Source: Natronococcus sp. AD-5
Lineage (GTDB): Archaea > Halobacteriota > Halobacteria > Halobacteriales > Natrialbaceae
DNA: 64,000 nucleotides
Direction of reading: 5' to 3'
Assembly (NCBI RefSeq): GCF_030734285.1
Contig: NZ_CP132295.1
Span: forward strand, 930,001-994,000
The position numbers were made by a program, and so were the translations under genes. This document shows, in pieces, positions 9,745-19,035 of this stretch. Numbering within the stretch: the first letter of the stretch is position 1; each line of letters starts with the position of its first letter. The notes under the pieces are model-generated. The model did no database searches. It saw only the letters and a list, made by a program, of their open reading frames with translations, and had not been told where the DNA came from.

Positions 9745-10824
9745 ATGAGTTCTGGACGGAGTATTGAGGCACAATCGACCATGATCATCCCACAGCATCA
9801 CACGAGTCACTTAACGGTCGACGACTTCCCGATTTATTCAACGCAAGCGGTCGTAAACGCGGTCAACCGCATGGATGCGGACCGCGGTGACGAGATCATG
9901 CATGCGGTCGAGCGGCTCATTCGCCGGCACGGTCGAGACGGCCTCTCCGATGCCGTCACCGACACCGACGTCGACTGGCAGTCGCTTTGGGATCGACTCC
10001 ACGATACGGGCTTGAACAGCCGCCTTGAGAACCAGCTCGCGACTCTTCACAACCGTCACGAGCGCGCGTATCCGTCGCTCGTGTCCGTGACGTTCGAGCC
10101 CGAGCGATTCGGGTTCGCACCCGGCGAGTATCTCACCGTCCACTATCACCACGTCCCGCGGCCGTACTCTTTGGCGAGTTCGCCGAACAGGGACGACCTC
10201 GAGATTTGCATCCATCGGGTGCCGGGCGGACGACTCTCCCACCAGTTGTGTGACGACCTCCGGGTCGGTGAAGCGCTCGCGATCCGTGGGCCTTTCGGTG
10301 GAAACCTCACCTTGCGAGAGCCGTCGTCGCGCGACGTCGCGTTTCTCGCGACGGGGACCGGCGTCGCACCCTTCAAAGGAATGATCGATTATCTCTTCGA
10401 GGAAGGACTCGATCGGCACGGTAGGGCACGGCGCGACGTGTGGCTCTTTCTCGGCGCATCCTGGCGAGACGACCTCCCCTACGCGGAGGCGTTTCGCGAG
10501 CGAGCGGCCGAATTCGACAATTTCCACTTCGTTCCGACGCTGAGCCGCGAATCCCTGCTCAGCGACTGGGGCGGCGAGACGGCCTACGTCCAGCGGACGT
10601 TCCTGAAGTACGTCGACGATACGTCGATCGATCCATCAAGGCTTTCGGGCGACGAACGCGCAGCACTCGAGTCCGACCCGAAGGCCGACGTCGGCGCACG
10701 AATTCGGCCGGATTCGCTTGAGGTATATGCGTGTGGGCTGAACGCGATGGTGTACCAGCTCCGCTCGACGGTGAATCGGGTTGGTGTCCCAGAACAATAC
10801 ATCCGAAGCGAGGGATACGGATAG
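9745..10824 (+). CDS. FAD/NAD(P)-binding oxidoreductase (ferredoxin reductase-like)
   Basis: The C-terminal 240 residues match the ferredoxin-NADP reductase fold. RPYSLASSP (about 139-147) is the FAD-binding motif, GTGVAPFKGMI (about 204-214) begins the NAD(P) domain, and YACGLNAMV near the end is the usual nucleotide-site motif. The N-terminal 100 residues are helical and not recognised. It would move electrons between NAD(P)H and a ferredoxin or flavodoxin in the cytoplasm. An internal ATG at 9781 (MIIPQHH) is an alternative start. Confidence 0.8.
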   Translation: MSSGRSIEAQSTMIIPQHHTSHLTVDDFPIYSTQAVVNAVNRMDADRGDEIMHAVERLIRRHGRDGLSDAVTDTDVDWQSLWDRLHDTGLNSRLENQLATLHNRHERAYPSLVSVTFEPERFGFAPGEYLTVHYHHVPRPYSLASSPNRDDLEICIHRVPGGRLSHQLCDDLRVGEALAIRGPFGGNLTLREPSSRDVAFLATGTGVAPFKGMIDYLFEEGLDRHGRARRDVWLFLGASWRDDLPYAEAFRERAAEFDNFHFVPTLSRESLLSDWGGETAYVQRTFLKYVDDTSIDPSRLSGDERAALESDPKADVGARIRPDSLEVYACGLNAMVYQLRSTVNRVGVPEQYIRSEGYG

Positions 10825-10950
10825 TAGAACGTCTTTCTAAAAATATAAATCATGATGGAATGAAATGGCGTTCCGGTCCTCAATTAGTTCTAATGTGGTG
10901 GTTTAGCATCGTTCGCAATACCTTTTGAAGTAGCTCCTAACTGTAACTGT

Positions 10951-11172
10951 ATGCGTATGACCCTCCGTCTCCCCAGCATTCGGAATCCACAGTCGTTTTA
11001 TGACGTATACGTTGTGACTGTCGCTGGGACTGTGGTCATGGCGCTTGTGTTGCACTTTTTGCACGGCTCCTTTGTCCGTATTGAGATGGTCGTTTTCATG
11101 GGGTTCGTATTTCTTTGGGCGGGGTGGGCAACCTATCGAGTTCTTGGAATATACATCGAACATTCGAAATAA
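10951..11172 (+). CDS. Small two-helix membrane protein
   Basis: 73 residues: a short soluble N terminus (MRMTLRLPSIRNPQSFYD) then two hydrophobic helices (about 20-40 and 46-66). No family is recognised. The gene stands alone between the FNR-like gene and the aspartoacylase-like gene in AT-rich DNA. Support comes from the clean hydrophobic pattern only. Confidence 0.5.
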   Translation: MRMTLRLPSIRNPQSFYDVYVVTVAGTVVMALVLHFLHGSFVRIEMVVFMGFVFLWAGWATYRVLGIYIEHSK

Positions 11173-11296
11173 TATGGAATCTGACTACTCTACCATCTTG
11201 GCTATGCGCGTGAACAATCGTCATCAATCGGTAAAATCCTCTATTTGAGCCCTCACTACCACAATCACTCACCGCCATCAGCGATTCTCGAGGATT

Positions 11297-12307
11297 ATGC
11301 CGTTTCGTACTGTACCGTCTGTAATGGCGAAGACGTCAGCAAACGAATTCCGATACGGCGGCAGCATTGTGCAACCCGGCGAGCGAATTCACTTTCGTCA
11401 TACGATCGGTGAGACGTACCTCGGTGATCCAATTCGCGTTCCGGTGACCATCGTCAACGGAGCCGAACCCGGGCTGGCGCTCGTCCTTGTAGCGGCACTT
11501 CACGGCGACGAACTCAACGGCGTCGAAACAGTTCGTCATATCGCAGACGAGTGGAATCACGCGAGGCTTCGAGGCACTCTCGTCTGTCTTCACGTCGTGA
11601 ACGTTCCGTGGTTCAACGCCCAAGAGCGGTATCTCCCGCTCGACGATAGCGACCTGAATCGATCCTTTCCCGGATCGAACGACGGCACTGCGGCCCAACG
11701 AATCGCCTACTCGATCTACGAAACCTTCGTTCGTCACTGTGATCTCGGAATCGATATTCTCACCTCGACCCGAGGACGGACGAACCTCGTACACGTTCGG
11801 GGAGATTTGCGGGATGATCGCGTCGATCGACTCGCCCGAGCGTTCGATCCAGCGGTTATCCTCTCTGGAACGGGGCCGGACGGGTCGTTGCGAAAGTGCG
11901 CGACCGAACGTGGGGTTCCGACGATAACGGTCGAAATGGGTGAAGCAGAGCGGTTTCAACGACACCTGATTGACGAAGCCCTCCGAGGAATACGAAGCGT
12001 GTTCGGTGAGTTTGATCTCTATCCCGACGAAGCAGTTCGGTGGGGGAATCGTCGAGGCATAGTCTCGGAAGTGAGCAATGCGACGTGGCTTCGAGCCGAT
12101 GAGGGGGGTATTGTGGAGATGCACGTAGACAGTGGCGAATTTGTCGACGAACAGGAGTCTATCTGCACAATCACGAATCCGTTCAGTAAGGATCTTGTGA
12201 CTGTCGACGCGCCGTTCGATGGAGTCGTTCTTGGATTGCTCGAAACGCCGGTCGTCTGGCCGGGGAACCCACTTTGCCACCTCGTTCCGGCAACGGGCGT
12301 GGCGTGA
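11297..12307 (+). CDS. Aspartoacylase/succinylglutamate desuccinylase-like protein lacking a zinc-ligand His
   Basis: 336 residues of the AstE/AspA (M14-like) family. The first zinc motif HGDE (H69, E72), the DLNRSFPG substrate loop and the catalytic-Glu region VEMGE (about 212-216) are present. The third zinc ligand, normally His in a DxHT(A/S)TRGRTN motif, is Leu155 (codon CTC at 11759-11761) within DILTSTRGRTNLVHVR; one base change from CAC explains it. The family hydrolyses N-acyl amino acids or related amides. This copy may be inactive or have a changed metal site. No operon partner. Confidence 0.85.
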   Translation: MPFRTVPSVMAKTSANEFRYGGSIVQPGERIHFRHTIGETYLGDPIRVPVTIVNGAEPGLALVLVAALHGDELNGVETVRHIADEWNHARLRGTLVCLHVVNVPWFNAQERYLPLDDSDLNRSFPGSNDGTAAQRIAYSIYETFVRHCDLGIDILTSTRGRTNLVHVRGDLRDDRVDRLARAFDPAVILSGTGPDGSLRKCATERGVPTITVEMGEAERFQRHLIDEALRGIRSVFGEFDLYPDEAVRWGNRRGIVSEVSNATWLRADEGGIVEMHVDSGEFVDEQESICTITNPFSKDLVTVDAPFDGVVLGLLETPVVWPGNPLCHLVPATGVA

Positions 12308-12340
12308 GTACACATTCGAAACGGTTGTTTATCGAAATGA

Positions 12341-13774
12341 TTACCGGAGTGCCTTCTCCGTCCACTCTAAAAACGGGTCGTGGGTTCTCCCCATCTCCTC
12401 GAGAAGTGCTTCCTGCAAACTGTGACGTACTGACTCGTACTCGGGATGATCGATCAGATTGCGTAGCTCGTGCGGGTCGGCGTCGTGATCGTACAGTTCG
12501 TCGATATCGAACGCGTTGTGAACGTATTTGAACCGGTGGTTCGCGAGCATCCGCTGTGAGTAGAACCCAAACTCGTCGCCGTGATACTCCGCGAAAACCC
12601 GCTGCGGCCAATCCGCCGGTGTCGATCCTTCGAGAAGCGGGCGAATACTCCTCCCGTCGATCCCCGAAGGCGCATCGAGACCGGCGATATCGAGAATCAT
12701 CGGCATAAGGTCGTGCAATCGGACGAATTCCGTACAGACCGATCCGGGCTCGACGACGTCCGGCCATCGAACGACAAGCGGGAGGTGGTACGTCTCCTCG
12801 TACATGAGGGGTCCCTTGTTGAACTGTCGGTGACTCCCAGTGAAGTCACCGTGGTCTGACGTGTGGACGACGACGGTGTTCTCCGTTAATCCGAGTTCGT
12901 CGAGCGCGGCGAGCAGGCGGTCGACCTGATCCGCGATCAACGACACGTACCCGAAGTACTTGCTCACGATCGGCGCCCAGTCGTCCCAGTCGAAGCTACG
13001 GTCCCCTCGGTTCGCGAGTTGCAACTCGTGAATGCGCGGTTTGCCGTCGAACGTTTCCGAGTACGACGACCACGGCTCGATCTCGACGGGATCGTACATC
13101 GATGCGTACGGCTCCGGAACGACGTACGGGTGATGCGGACCCGGATAGTCGAGTCGGTGAAGAAAAGGCGTTCCATCGTTCGCATCGTTCGCATACCGCC
13201 GCAGACGGTCGATCGTGAGTTCGGTGTAGTAGTACGTCCGCGTGGCCTCGATCGGGATCGGCAGTGTCGCCGATACGAGGTCCGGATCGTCGGGGTGGTC
13301 CGTATACGACTCGTCTTCGAGCTCGATTTCGTCGGAATCGATGCCGAACGAGCGATGGTAGGCCCGAAGCGTGTCGTCCAACACGTTCGAGTCAGTTCCC
13401 TGGTACTGATCGAATCCGAAGTGTTCCGGACGCTGGTCTCGTCCGACGTGCCACTTCCCGACGTAACTCGTTTCGTACCCGTCCGCCTGGAGCCTTCGGG
13501 CGAACGTCGGGAACCGCTCCGGGAGATTCCGAAGGACAGCCTCGTTCCCGTGACAGTTGTTCAACATGCCGTGATTGTGTGGATACAGGCCGGTGAGTAG
13601 CGACGCCCTCGCACTGGTGCAGATGCTAATCGGCGTGTAGGCGCGTTCGAAGCGCATTCCTTCCGCTTGTAACCGATCGTACCCCGTGGTTCGCACGTCC
13701 GGTCCATCGGGTGTGCTGAGGTCGTACCGCTCCTGATCGGTGACGAGAAGGAGGACGTTTGGCCGAGTGTCCAT
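12341..13774 (-). CDS. Sulfatase (alkaline-phosphatase superfamily arylsulfatase)
   Basis: A 477-residue protein from MDTRPNVLLLVTDQERYD. The formylglycine-site motif is CTSARASLLTG with Cys52. Metal-ligand residues are visible in VTDQ near the N terminus and in HTSDHGDFTGSHRQ in the middle. Substrate-side His residues (GPHHPYV) are also present. It should hydrolyse sulfate esters, with Cys52 first oxidised to formylglycine; no modifying enzyme lies nearby. No signal peptide, so probably cytoplasmic. The upstream 28 in-frame codons are unlikely to be translated. Divergent from the antiporter. Confidence 0.88.
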   Translation of the reverse strand: MDTRPNVLLLVTDQERYDLSTPDGPDVRTTGYDRLQAEGMRFERAYTPISICTSARASLLTGLYPHNHGMLNNCHGNEAVLRNLPERFPTFARRLQADGYETSYVGKWHVGRDQRPEHFGFDQYQGTDSNVLDDTLRAYHRSFGIDSDEIELEDESYTDHPDDPDLVSATLPIPIEATRTYYYTELTIDRLRRYANDANDGTPFLHRLDYPGPHHPYVVPEPYASMYDPVEIEPWSSYSETFDGKPRIHELQLANRGDRSFDWDDWAPIVSKYFGYVSLIADQVDRLLAALDELGLTENTVVVHTSDHGDFTGSHRQFNKGPLMYEETYHLPLVVRWPDVVEPGSVCTEFVRLHDLMPMILDIAGLDAPSGIDGRSIRPLLEGSTPADWPQRVFAEYHGDEFGFYSQRMLANHRFKYVHNAFDIDELYDHDADPHELRNLIDHPEYESVRHSLQEALLEEMGRTHDPFLEWTEKALR

Positions 13775-13898
13775 GCAGATTCGACAACATCCGAACGTAA
13801 AAACTGCTAACGTGGTTTCATTTGATTCGATCACGGAAATCGGGTTTCGCGTGGGCAACGCTCATTGATTTTTCACGTTTCGCGTAGAGAAGTGCACT

Positions 13899-15062
13899 GT
13901 GGCGGACGTTCACGTCTTCCTCGCGGTGGGAATCGCGCTCGCCGGGGCGCTCGTCCTCGGTGAACTCGTCGAACGAGCGGGTGAACCGATCATATTGGGA
14001 GAGATTCTCGTCGGGGTCGTCCTCGGTGCGCACGTCCTCGGCATCGTCGATCCATCCGGAACGTTCGCGCTACTAGCTGCGATCGGTTCGATGCTGTTGT
14101 TGTTCGACGCAGGCTACGAAGAGATCGATCTCGACAAACTCGAGCGTGGCGGCGTTCCTGTTGCCATCATTGCACTATGTGGAGCGGGACTCCCGGCGAT
14201 GATCGGCGTCGCGACCGGACTCGCCTTCGGCTACTCACTCGCCGCGAGCGGAATCCTGGCGATAGCCATGGGTGTTACGTCGATTGGAATTACTGCGCGA
14301 GTATTCCTCGATCTCGATCGTCTCGACACGCGCTACGGCCTTCACGTGGTAGGTGCAGCCGTTTCCGCCGAAATAATCGGTCTCATGGCCTTTTCGTTGT
14401 TATTCACAACACAGCAATCCGGAGCTTCGGGCGGTCAGTACGTACGCATTATCGGCATCATCGGCCTGTTCTTTCTCGGAGTAATCGTCGTTCAACGGTT
14501 TCTGATTGAGCGAGTGGCTCGCGTTCTCGCCCGCTTTCAACAACCGAGCGCGGATCTGCTCGGTATCATGGGGCTCTTGTTTCTATTTGGATACTCCGCC
14601 GATGCTGTGGGGTTAGACGTGATCGTCGGCGGCTTGATCGCTGGACTACTCGTCGGGAGCGAACGTCGATTCCGCGACGTGGAAATCCGCGAGGGCATCG
14701 TCGGGATCGCCTATGGGGTGTTCATCCCGTTGTTCTTCGTCAACGTCGGTGCACAGATGGACCCAACTGTACTCTTTCAGTTTGATCCGCTCCTCATCAC
14801 CGTCGTCGCAGCCGGTACGATCGTGAAAATTGGTGGAAGTTACCTCGGTGCGCGGATCGTCGGCCATCCGAGCGATGAAGCGCTTATCGTCGGGGTCGGA
14901 ATGCTTCCTCGTGCCGGTGTCGAACTGGTCGTGGTGACTGGGGCGCTCGCTGCAGGGATTATCGACCAACAACTGTTTTCGGCGGTGCTCGCACTTGTAC
15001 TCGTCTCCGTTCTTTCGACACCACCCCTTTTGAAGCGTGCCATCAACCGGACGGATCAGTAA
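13899..15062 (+). CDS. Cation:proton antiporter (CPA2/Kef-type membrane domain)
   Basis: 387 residues, about 12 helices, starting from GTG (VADVHVFLAVGIALAG). Landmarks are ERAGEPIILGEILVGVVLG near the N terminus and VGVGMLPRAGVELVVVTGAL near the C terminus, both typical of CPA2 exchangers. No RCK or UspA tail. It probably exchanges Na+ or K+ for H+. The 125-bp divergent gap to the sulfatase gene must hold both promoters. Confidence 0.88.
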   Translation: MADVHVFLAVGIALAGALVLGELVERAGEPIILGEILVGVVLGAHVLGIVDPSGTFALLAAIGSMLLLFDAGYEEIDLDKLERGGVPVAIIALCGAGLPAMIGVATGLAFGYSLAASGILAIAMGVTSIGITARVFLDLDRLDTRYGLHVVGAAVSAEIIGLMAFSLLFTTQQSGASGGQYVRIIGIIGLFFLGVIVVQRFLIERVARVLARFQQPSADLLGIMGLLFLFGYSADAVGLDVIVGGLIAGLLVGSERRFRDVEIREGIVGIAYGVFIPLFFVNVGAQMDPTVLFQFDPLLITVVAAGTIVKIGGSYLGARIVGHPSDEALIVGVGMLPRAGVELVVVTGALAAGIIDQQLFSAVLALVLVSVLSTPPLLKRAINRTDQ

Positions 15063-15444
15063 AGCGGTATTTCTCCCTATTTAAATGCCAAACTCAGCCT
15101 CCACAATCTCCGAGGATGATTTTGATGCACGCTTAATGTCATGATGTGCGAAGTTAATGCAACTACATCAATCTACGATACCACTACTCGAGTTCATTGT
15201 ACACTCTCGAGACTCTCTAATGGAACTCAGAGCCGGTCGTCGGGGAACTCGTCGGCGTGATTCTCCATCAACTCTAGTAACGATCGGATTTCCTCGAACT
15301 TCAAGAGGGCGCTTCACTCCGTGATCCGATTCCCACTACAGAGAGATCATGGGCTAGAGCTACCGTAATCTGGCTGAGTATCCGAGCTAGCAGATGCGTT
15401 CGGACTGACACGCATTCCCAACGAGTCGCTGATCTCTCAAACTA
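15063..15444. other. Intergenic stretch without recognisable gene
   Basis: About 380 bp between the convergent antiporter and nirK relic. No reading frame with haloarchaeal coding pattern, repeat or strong hairpin was seen. Confidence 0.5.
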
Positions 15445-16578
15445 TCAACAAGATAGTAGTTTGTAGAAATTCACATCCCGAACTTGTGCGTCAGGATTCT
15501 CTTCACCTTCAACCATAATCTGGCCGAGCGCCCCCTTGTGAATAACTCTCGAGAGCGCGTGGTCGACGAGGTTAACGGGGCCAGGGACCGGGAATTCCAC
15601 ATTGGCGGCTGTGGTCGTTCCCGGACCGACCGTCGCCGTCTCGACGTTTTCGTCGGGGGCGCTCGTGAAGTCGCCGTCCCGATAATACGTGCGCCAAACG
15701 TTCCCGATCGCGTGCCAGGAACTGACGAGATTCGGACCGCCGTTGGCGTAGTAAATCCGCGCTGTCTCGCCAACTTCAGCTTCTACGGGTCCGTAGGCAC
15801 CGTCGTCGGTAAACGCGCGATATTCGCCGTTGAGAGTAACGTAGGTCGGCTCTTCGTTCACTGCAGCGTCGAAATCGTAGCTGTGATGTCCCTCTTCCCC
15901 ACGACCGCCGTCAGTGTACAGTTCGTGTTGTCCAAAGTAGAATTCTCGGTCGACCGCTGGAAGACCGTCCTCGGGCTCGACGAGGATTGCTCCGAACACT
16001 CCGAGACTGCTGTGCTGATCCATATTCGGTACCGCGCAGTGATAGATGTGAACGCCGGGATACGTCAGCTGAAATCAGATGTTTACGGATTCGTCGCCCG
16101 GAGCGAGCGTCGTATCCGCAGCACCACCGCCGGGCCCGTACACTGCGTGAAAATCCACGTTATGCGCGTCAGCGTTCTCGTCCTCCGGAACCTCGAAGGT
16201 GAGGTCGATGGTGTCGCCCTCGCGGACACGGATCATCGGCCCCGGAATCTGTCTTTCGTAGGTCATGTACCGGAGCGTAACGCCGGGTTCGATCTCCGCA
16301 ACAGCCTCTATCGACTCGAGCGTGAGTTCGTGTTCGCGCGGCTCGTCCCAATCGACGGGATCGGGAACGTCGGTCGGATTCGCTGCAATTCGATCGACGT
16401 CCACCTCTTCGGGTTCGAGGAGTCCGTTTGTGGCATTCTCGTCTGCTTGCGCGTCGTCGGCGGTTTCGGCCGAAGGTGAACTCTCGAAACAGCCGCCGAC
16501 AAAAACCGTACTGCTTGCACCCAATGCGGCCAAAAACTGGCGCCGGTTGTGGATATTTACGGTCAGGACTATAGACAC
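15445..16578 (-). pseudogene. nirK: Copper nitrite reductase, interrupted by an in-frame stop
   Basis: The frame is continuous over 378 codons except for one TGA at 16075-16077, right after APGDESVNI; the same frame goes on with FQLTYPGVHIYHCAVPNMDQ. A CGA-to-TGA change would explain it. The N terminus has a Tat/lipobox leader (NRRQFLAALG, then GGC), so the enzyme would be membrane-anchored outside the cell. Copper-site regions are visible: HNVDFHAVYGPGGGA, HCAVPNMDQH and LVDHALSRVIHKGALG. The type-1 axial Met seems to be replaced (SLGVFG where the family has a GM-F-G motif), and the C terminus looks degraded. The intact enzyme reduces nitrite to NO. Confidence 0.88.
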
Positions 16579-16871
16579 GCTGAAGATCTATTTAAACCAG
16601 TAGTGGATTTTAAAACAAAGTTACTGATAACGTTGTGACTATCTCTCTTGGCAGTTCGGTCTGCTTGTGGTCTTCTGGACAGAATGGGGATTCTTGAAGA
16701 GTGTTATTGACGTCATCCATCAAGCCATATCTGGTGAACCAAACACCAGTCTATTAAGCAATTTTAATTATCTGTTCATAGTTGTATCTTCGCTAGTTGA
16801 TCGGTAGTTTTCGATGAACAAGAAAACCGATATATGAATTATAAACGTCGGTTCCGTATTTCAGGGTAAGG

Positions 16872-17375
16872 ATGACAATTGATGAACTCAGCGAGTACGG
16901 GATGCAACGGATGGACGACGAAGAGATAGAGAATTTTCTCAAAATTCAAAACCAGGGCGTTCTTGGACTTCCCACAGAAAATGCACCCTATCTGCTCCCG
17001 ATGTCTTACGGGTTTGATGGAGGCTCACGACTCTACTTCTATTACGTCGTGGGGGCCCAGAGCCGGAAAGAAGACCTATCCGTGCAGGCCGAGACCGCCA
17101 GCTTCCTCGTTTACAACGCTGAGATGTTTCACTGGCGAAGCGTCCTTCTGACCGGGACGATACAAAACGTCCCTGAGGAGAAGCAAGCAAATCTAACGGA
17201 GGCTCAGATCCCGACGTGGCGACCGGAACTGATCAAGACAGCGAGCAAGACAGAAGAAGCCCGATTTTACGAGTTTCAGATCGAAGAACACACAGGCATT
17301 AGACACGACATCCAAGCACCCACATTTGACCAACGGTCGAGTAGAGACGATAAGAATATTGTCGATGGAGGATAG
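16872..17375 (+). CDS. Pyridoxamine 5'-phosphate oxidase-family flavin protein
   Basis: 167 residues with the split-barrel pattern of small FMN-binding PNPOx-like proteins: GVLGLPTENAPYLLPMSYGF, then LYFYYVVGAQSRKEDL and WRSVLLTGTIQNV. Haloarchaeal members are common and mostly uncharacterised; F420 or FMN binding is possible. It sits alone, divergent from the nirK relic; the 290-bp gap between them is AT-rich and should hold both promoters. Confidence 0.82.
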   Translation: MTIDELSEYGMQRMDDEEIENFLKIQNQGVLGLPTENAPYLLPMSYGFDGGSRLYFYYVVGAQSRKEDLSVQAETASFLVYNAEMFHWRSVLLTGTIQNVPEEKQANLTEAQIPTWRPELIKTASKTEEARFYEFQIEEHTGIRHDIQAPTFDQRSSRDDKNIVDGG

Positions 17376-17570
17376 CTAGTACTGACGTCTTTCCTGTACC
17401 CAATGCTCAGTTCGTCGGTCTGTGGTACGTTCACAGGCGTCTCGTCAAAATTGCTCTCGAACAACCAGAGGGTAGTGTACCGGAGGTCCTCATCAGGTTT
17501 GTGTTCGCTTCGAGAAATTTCATTGCTAAACTGAAACTGAAGTCCGTACCGACAGAGTGCTATCTAGAGA

Positions 17571-17816
17571 TGAAATCGTTTTATCGATGAGAAACCCTGT
17601 GACGAGGACATCGATATTGTGGACGTATTCCGGCCGAGTGACGAGGTTCGTGGGATCGTTGACGAGATACTTGAACGTAATGACATCGACATCATCCGGC
17701 TTCAGCTCGGCATTCACGACGATGATGCAGTTGCGCGAGCAGAGAGAGCTGGCTTGCGGGTTGTCCAAGATCGGTGTATGAAACTCGAGCATCAGCGACT
17801 AATCGCTTCACGCTAA
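17571..17816 (+). pseudogene. 3' fragment of a CoA-binding-domain protein
   Basis: One frame, closed upstream by a TGA, reads RFIDEKPCDEDIDIVDVFRP and continues through EILERNDIDIIRLQLGI to RVVQDRCMKLEHQRLIASR. This is the C-terminal half of small Rossmann-type CoA-binding proteins, whose end motif VVxDRCxxxEHxRL is distinctive. The N-terminal nucleotide-binding half is missing, so this is a truncated relic. The segment between it and the next gene (17817-18002) holds nothing I recognise. Confidence 0.75.
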
Positions 17817-18002
17817 CGCGCTGTCGGCGCACAGGTTGGAATAGAACGTCTGACTGGGAAAGCCCAACGATGACTTCATATCAATCAGACATAATTCGAT
17901 AGAGACCGGAATGCGCCACCATCCCTTAGCGGGGGCTGAAAGACTTAACAAACGGGTTTCGGGAAAGTGTTTGAGTCCTCATCAATACAGAGAAAATCCG
18001 AT

Positions 18003-18926
18003 TCAGTTCTCGAGGACGTCGATGATTTCCTCTGCAGTACGACTGATCCGGTCGAGTCGCTTGCAAACGACCTCAGGGTCGTCCGACTCCCATGCTGCGA
18101 GGTAGAACGCTGACCCGCTGGTATCGAGTCCGCAATAGCGGCCGACGACGTACGCGACCGCTTCTGCCTCGACTTCGCGTTTCGACCGCTCGGTTTCGTC
18201 GTCGACGTCGAAGTGCAACAGGGCGTGGGCGTACTCGTGAATGAGCGTCCCAGCGAGATCTGCCTGATTATCTCGATCCTTCACCTCGACTCGTGGCCGC
18301 ATGGTCATCGGACAGCGCTGTTTGCAGACTCCCTTTGCTTCTCCATAGTCCCACTCCCCAGAAGACACAATCTGTGCGTCAACGTCCAGGCGCTCTGCAC
18401 TCTTGAGGAGGGCTGGTACCAAGTCACCGGCCTCGCCAGTTGCCTCCCTCTCGAGTTCTGGAAGTGCCTCTCCCTCGGTTTGGGAGATATCGAAGACAGC
18501 GGTGGGTTTGAACCCGACGAGCCCTTTGGACCACTCCTCTGGTGGTGTCTCGTCGTACTCACAATCACTGTTCTCGTGGTAGCTTTGCGAATTCCCGCAC
18601 CCGGGGCACTGGGTAGTGATGATCGGTGCCCAGATCCAGATCGCGCTCTCGCCTTCCTGGACGTGTCGATCGAACTCGGTGCGCCAAGTATTGTATCCCG
18701 CAACGTGGGTTGCGTGGGGACACTGAGACTTGATGAGGAGCGTATTTCGGTAGGAGTAGTCGTGGAAGTGACTTTGTACCTTGAGCCAGGCTTTGAATTC
18801 CTCACTGGCCGCAGCTTCGTCGACGAGGTCGACAAGGTCGTCAACCCAGATTTCGATCACACTGTTCATCTCGTCGCTGCGCGTCTCGGTCTCGGTGAAC
18901 GAAACTGGTCGCTCTGTTACAGGCAT
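18003..18926 (-). CDS. ArdC-like / ImmA-IrrE-type metallopeptidase-domain protein of plasmids
   Basis: 307 residues from MPVTERPVSF. The N-terminal part resembles the ssDNA-binding domain of ArdC antirestriction proteins (FKAWLKVQSHFHDYSYRNTL, then HVAGYNTW). A CxxC pair (CPGCGN) sits mid-protein. The HEYAHALLHF motif near residue 230 plus a distal Glu (EAEAVAYVV) is a gluzincin metalloprotease site. Such proteins travel on haloarchaeal plasmids and may protect incoming DNA. It is the most downstream unit of the leader-bearing block; its start GATTCTAATG follows leader copy 1 and a second hairpin. Confidence 0.8.
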   Translation of the reverse strand: MPVTERPVSFTETETRSDEMNSVIEIWVDDLVDLVDEAAASEEFKAWLKVQSHFHDYSYRNTLLIKSQCPHATHVAGYNTWRTEFDRHVQEGESAIWIWAPIITTQCPGCGNSQSYHENSDCEYDETPPEEWSKGLVGFKPTAVFDISQTEGEALPELEREATGEAGDLVPALLKSAERLDVDAQIVSSGEWDYGEAKGVCKQRCPMTMRPRVEVKDRDNQADLAGTLIHEYAHALLHFDVDDETERSKREVEAEAVAYVVGRYCGLDTSGSAFYLAAWESDDPEVVCKRLDRISRTAEEIIDVLEN

Positions 18927-18942
18927 TAGAATCACTCGTATT

Positions 18943-19000
18943 GGCGCTTTCGAACAGGCGAAAGCGCCTCACCCCTCTCAGGGGGACGACCAACACTACG
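18943..19000 (-). promoter_or_regulatory. Repeated leader, copy 1, with second hairpin
   Basis: Read on the minus strand: a GTGTTGGTCGT box, then CCCCCTGAGAGGGGTGAGG (about 18967-18991), then a perfect 10-bp stem GGCGCTTTCG/CGAAAGCGCC (18943-18952 with 18959-18968). The start codon of the ArdC-like gene follows 16 nt later. It is a diverged member of the leader family. Confidence 0.75.
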
Positions 19001-19035
19001 CTCATCGCACACCAGACTTCGAGTGAAAAATCGGC

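Noticed and set aside
16060-16080. Selenocysteine or other recoding of the nirK TGA
   Set aside because: Haloarchaea are not known to use selenocysteine, no SECIS-like hairpin was seen, and other sites of the gene are damaged too.
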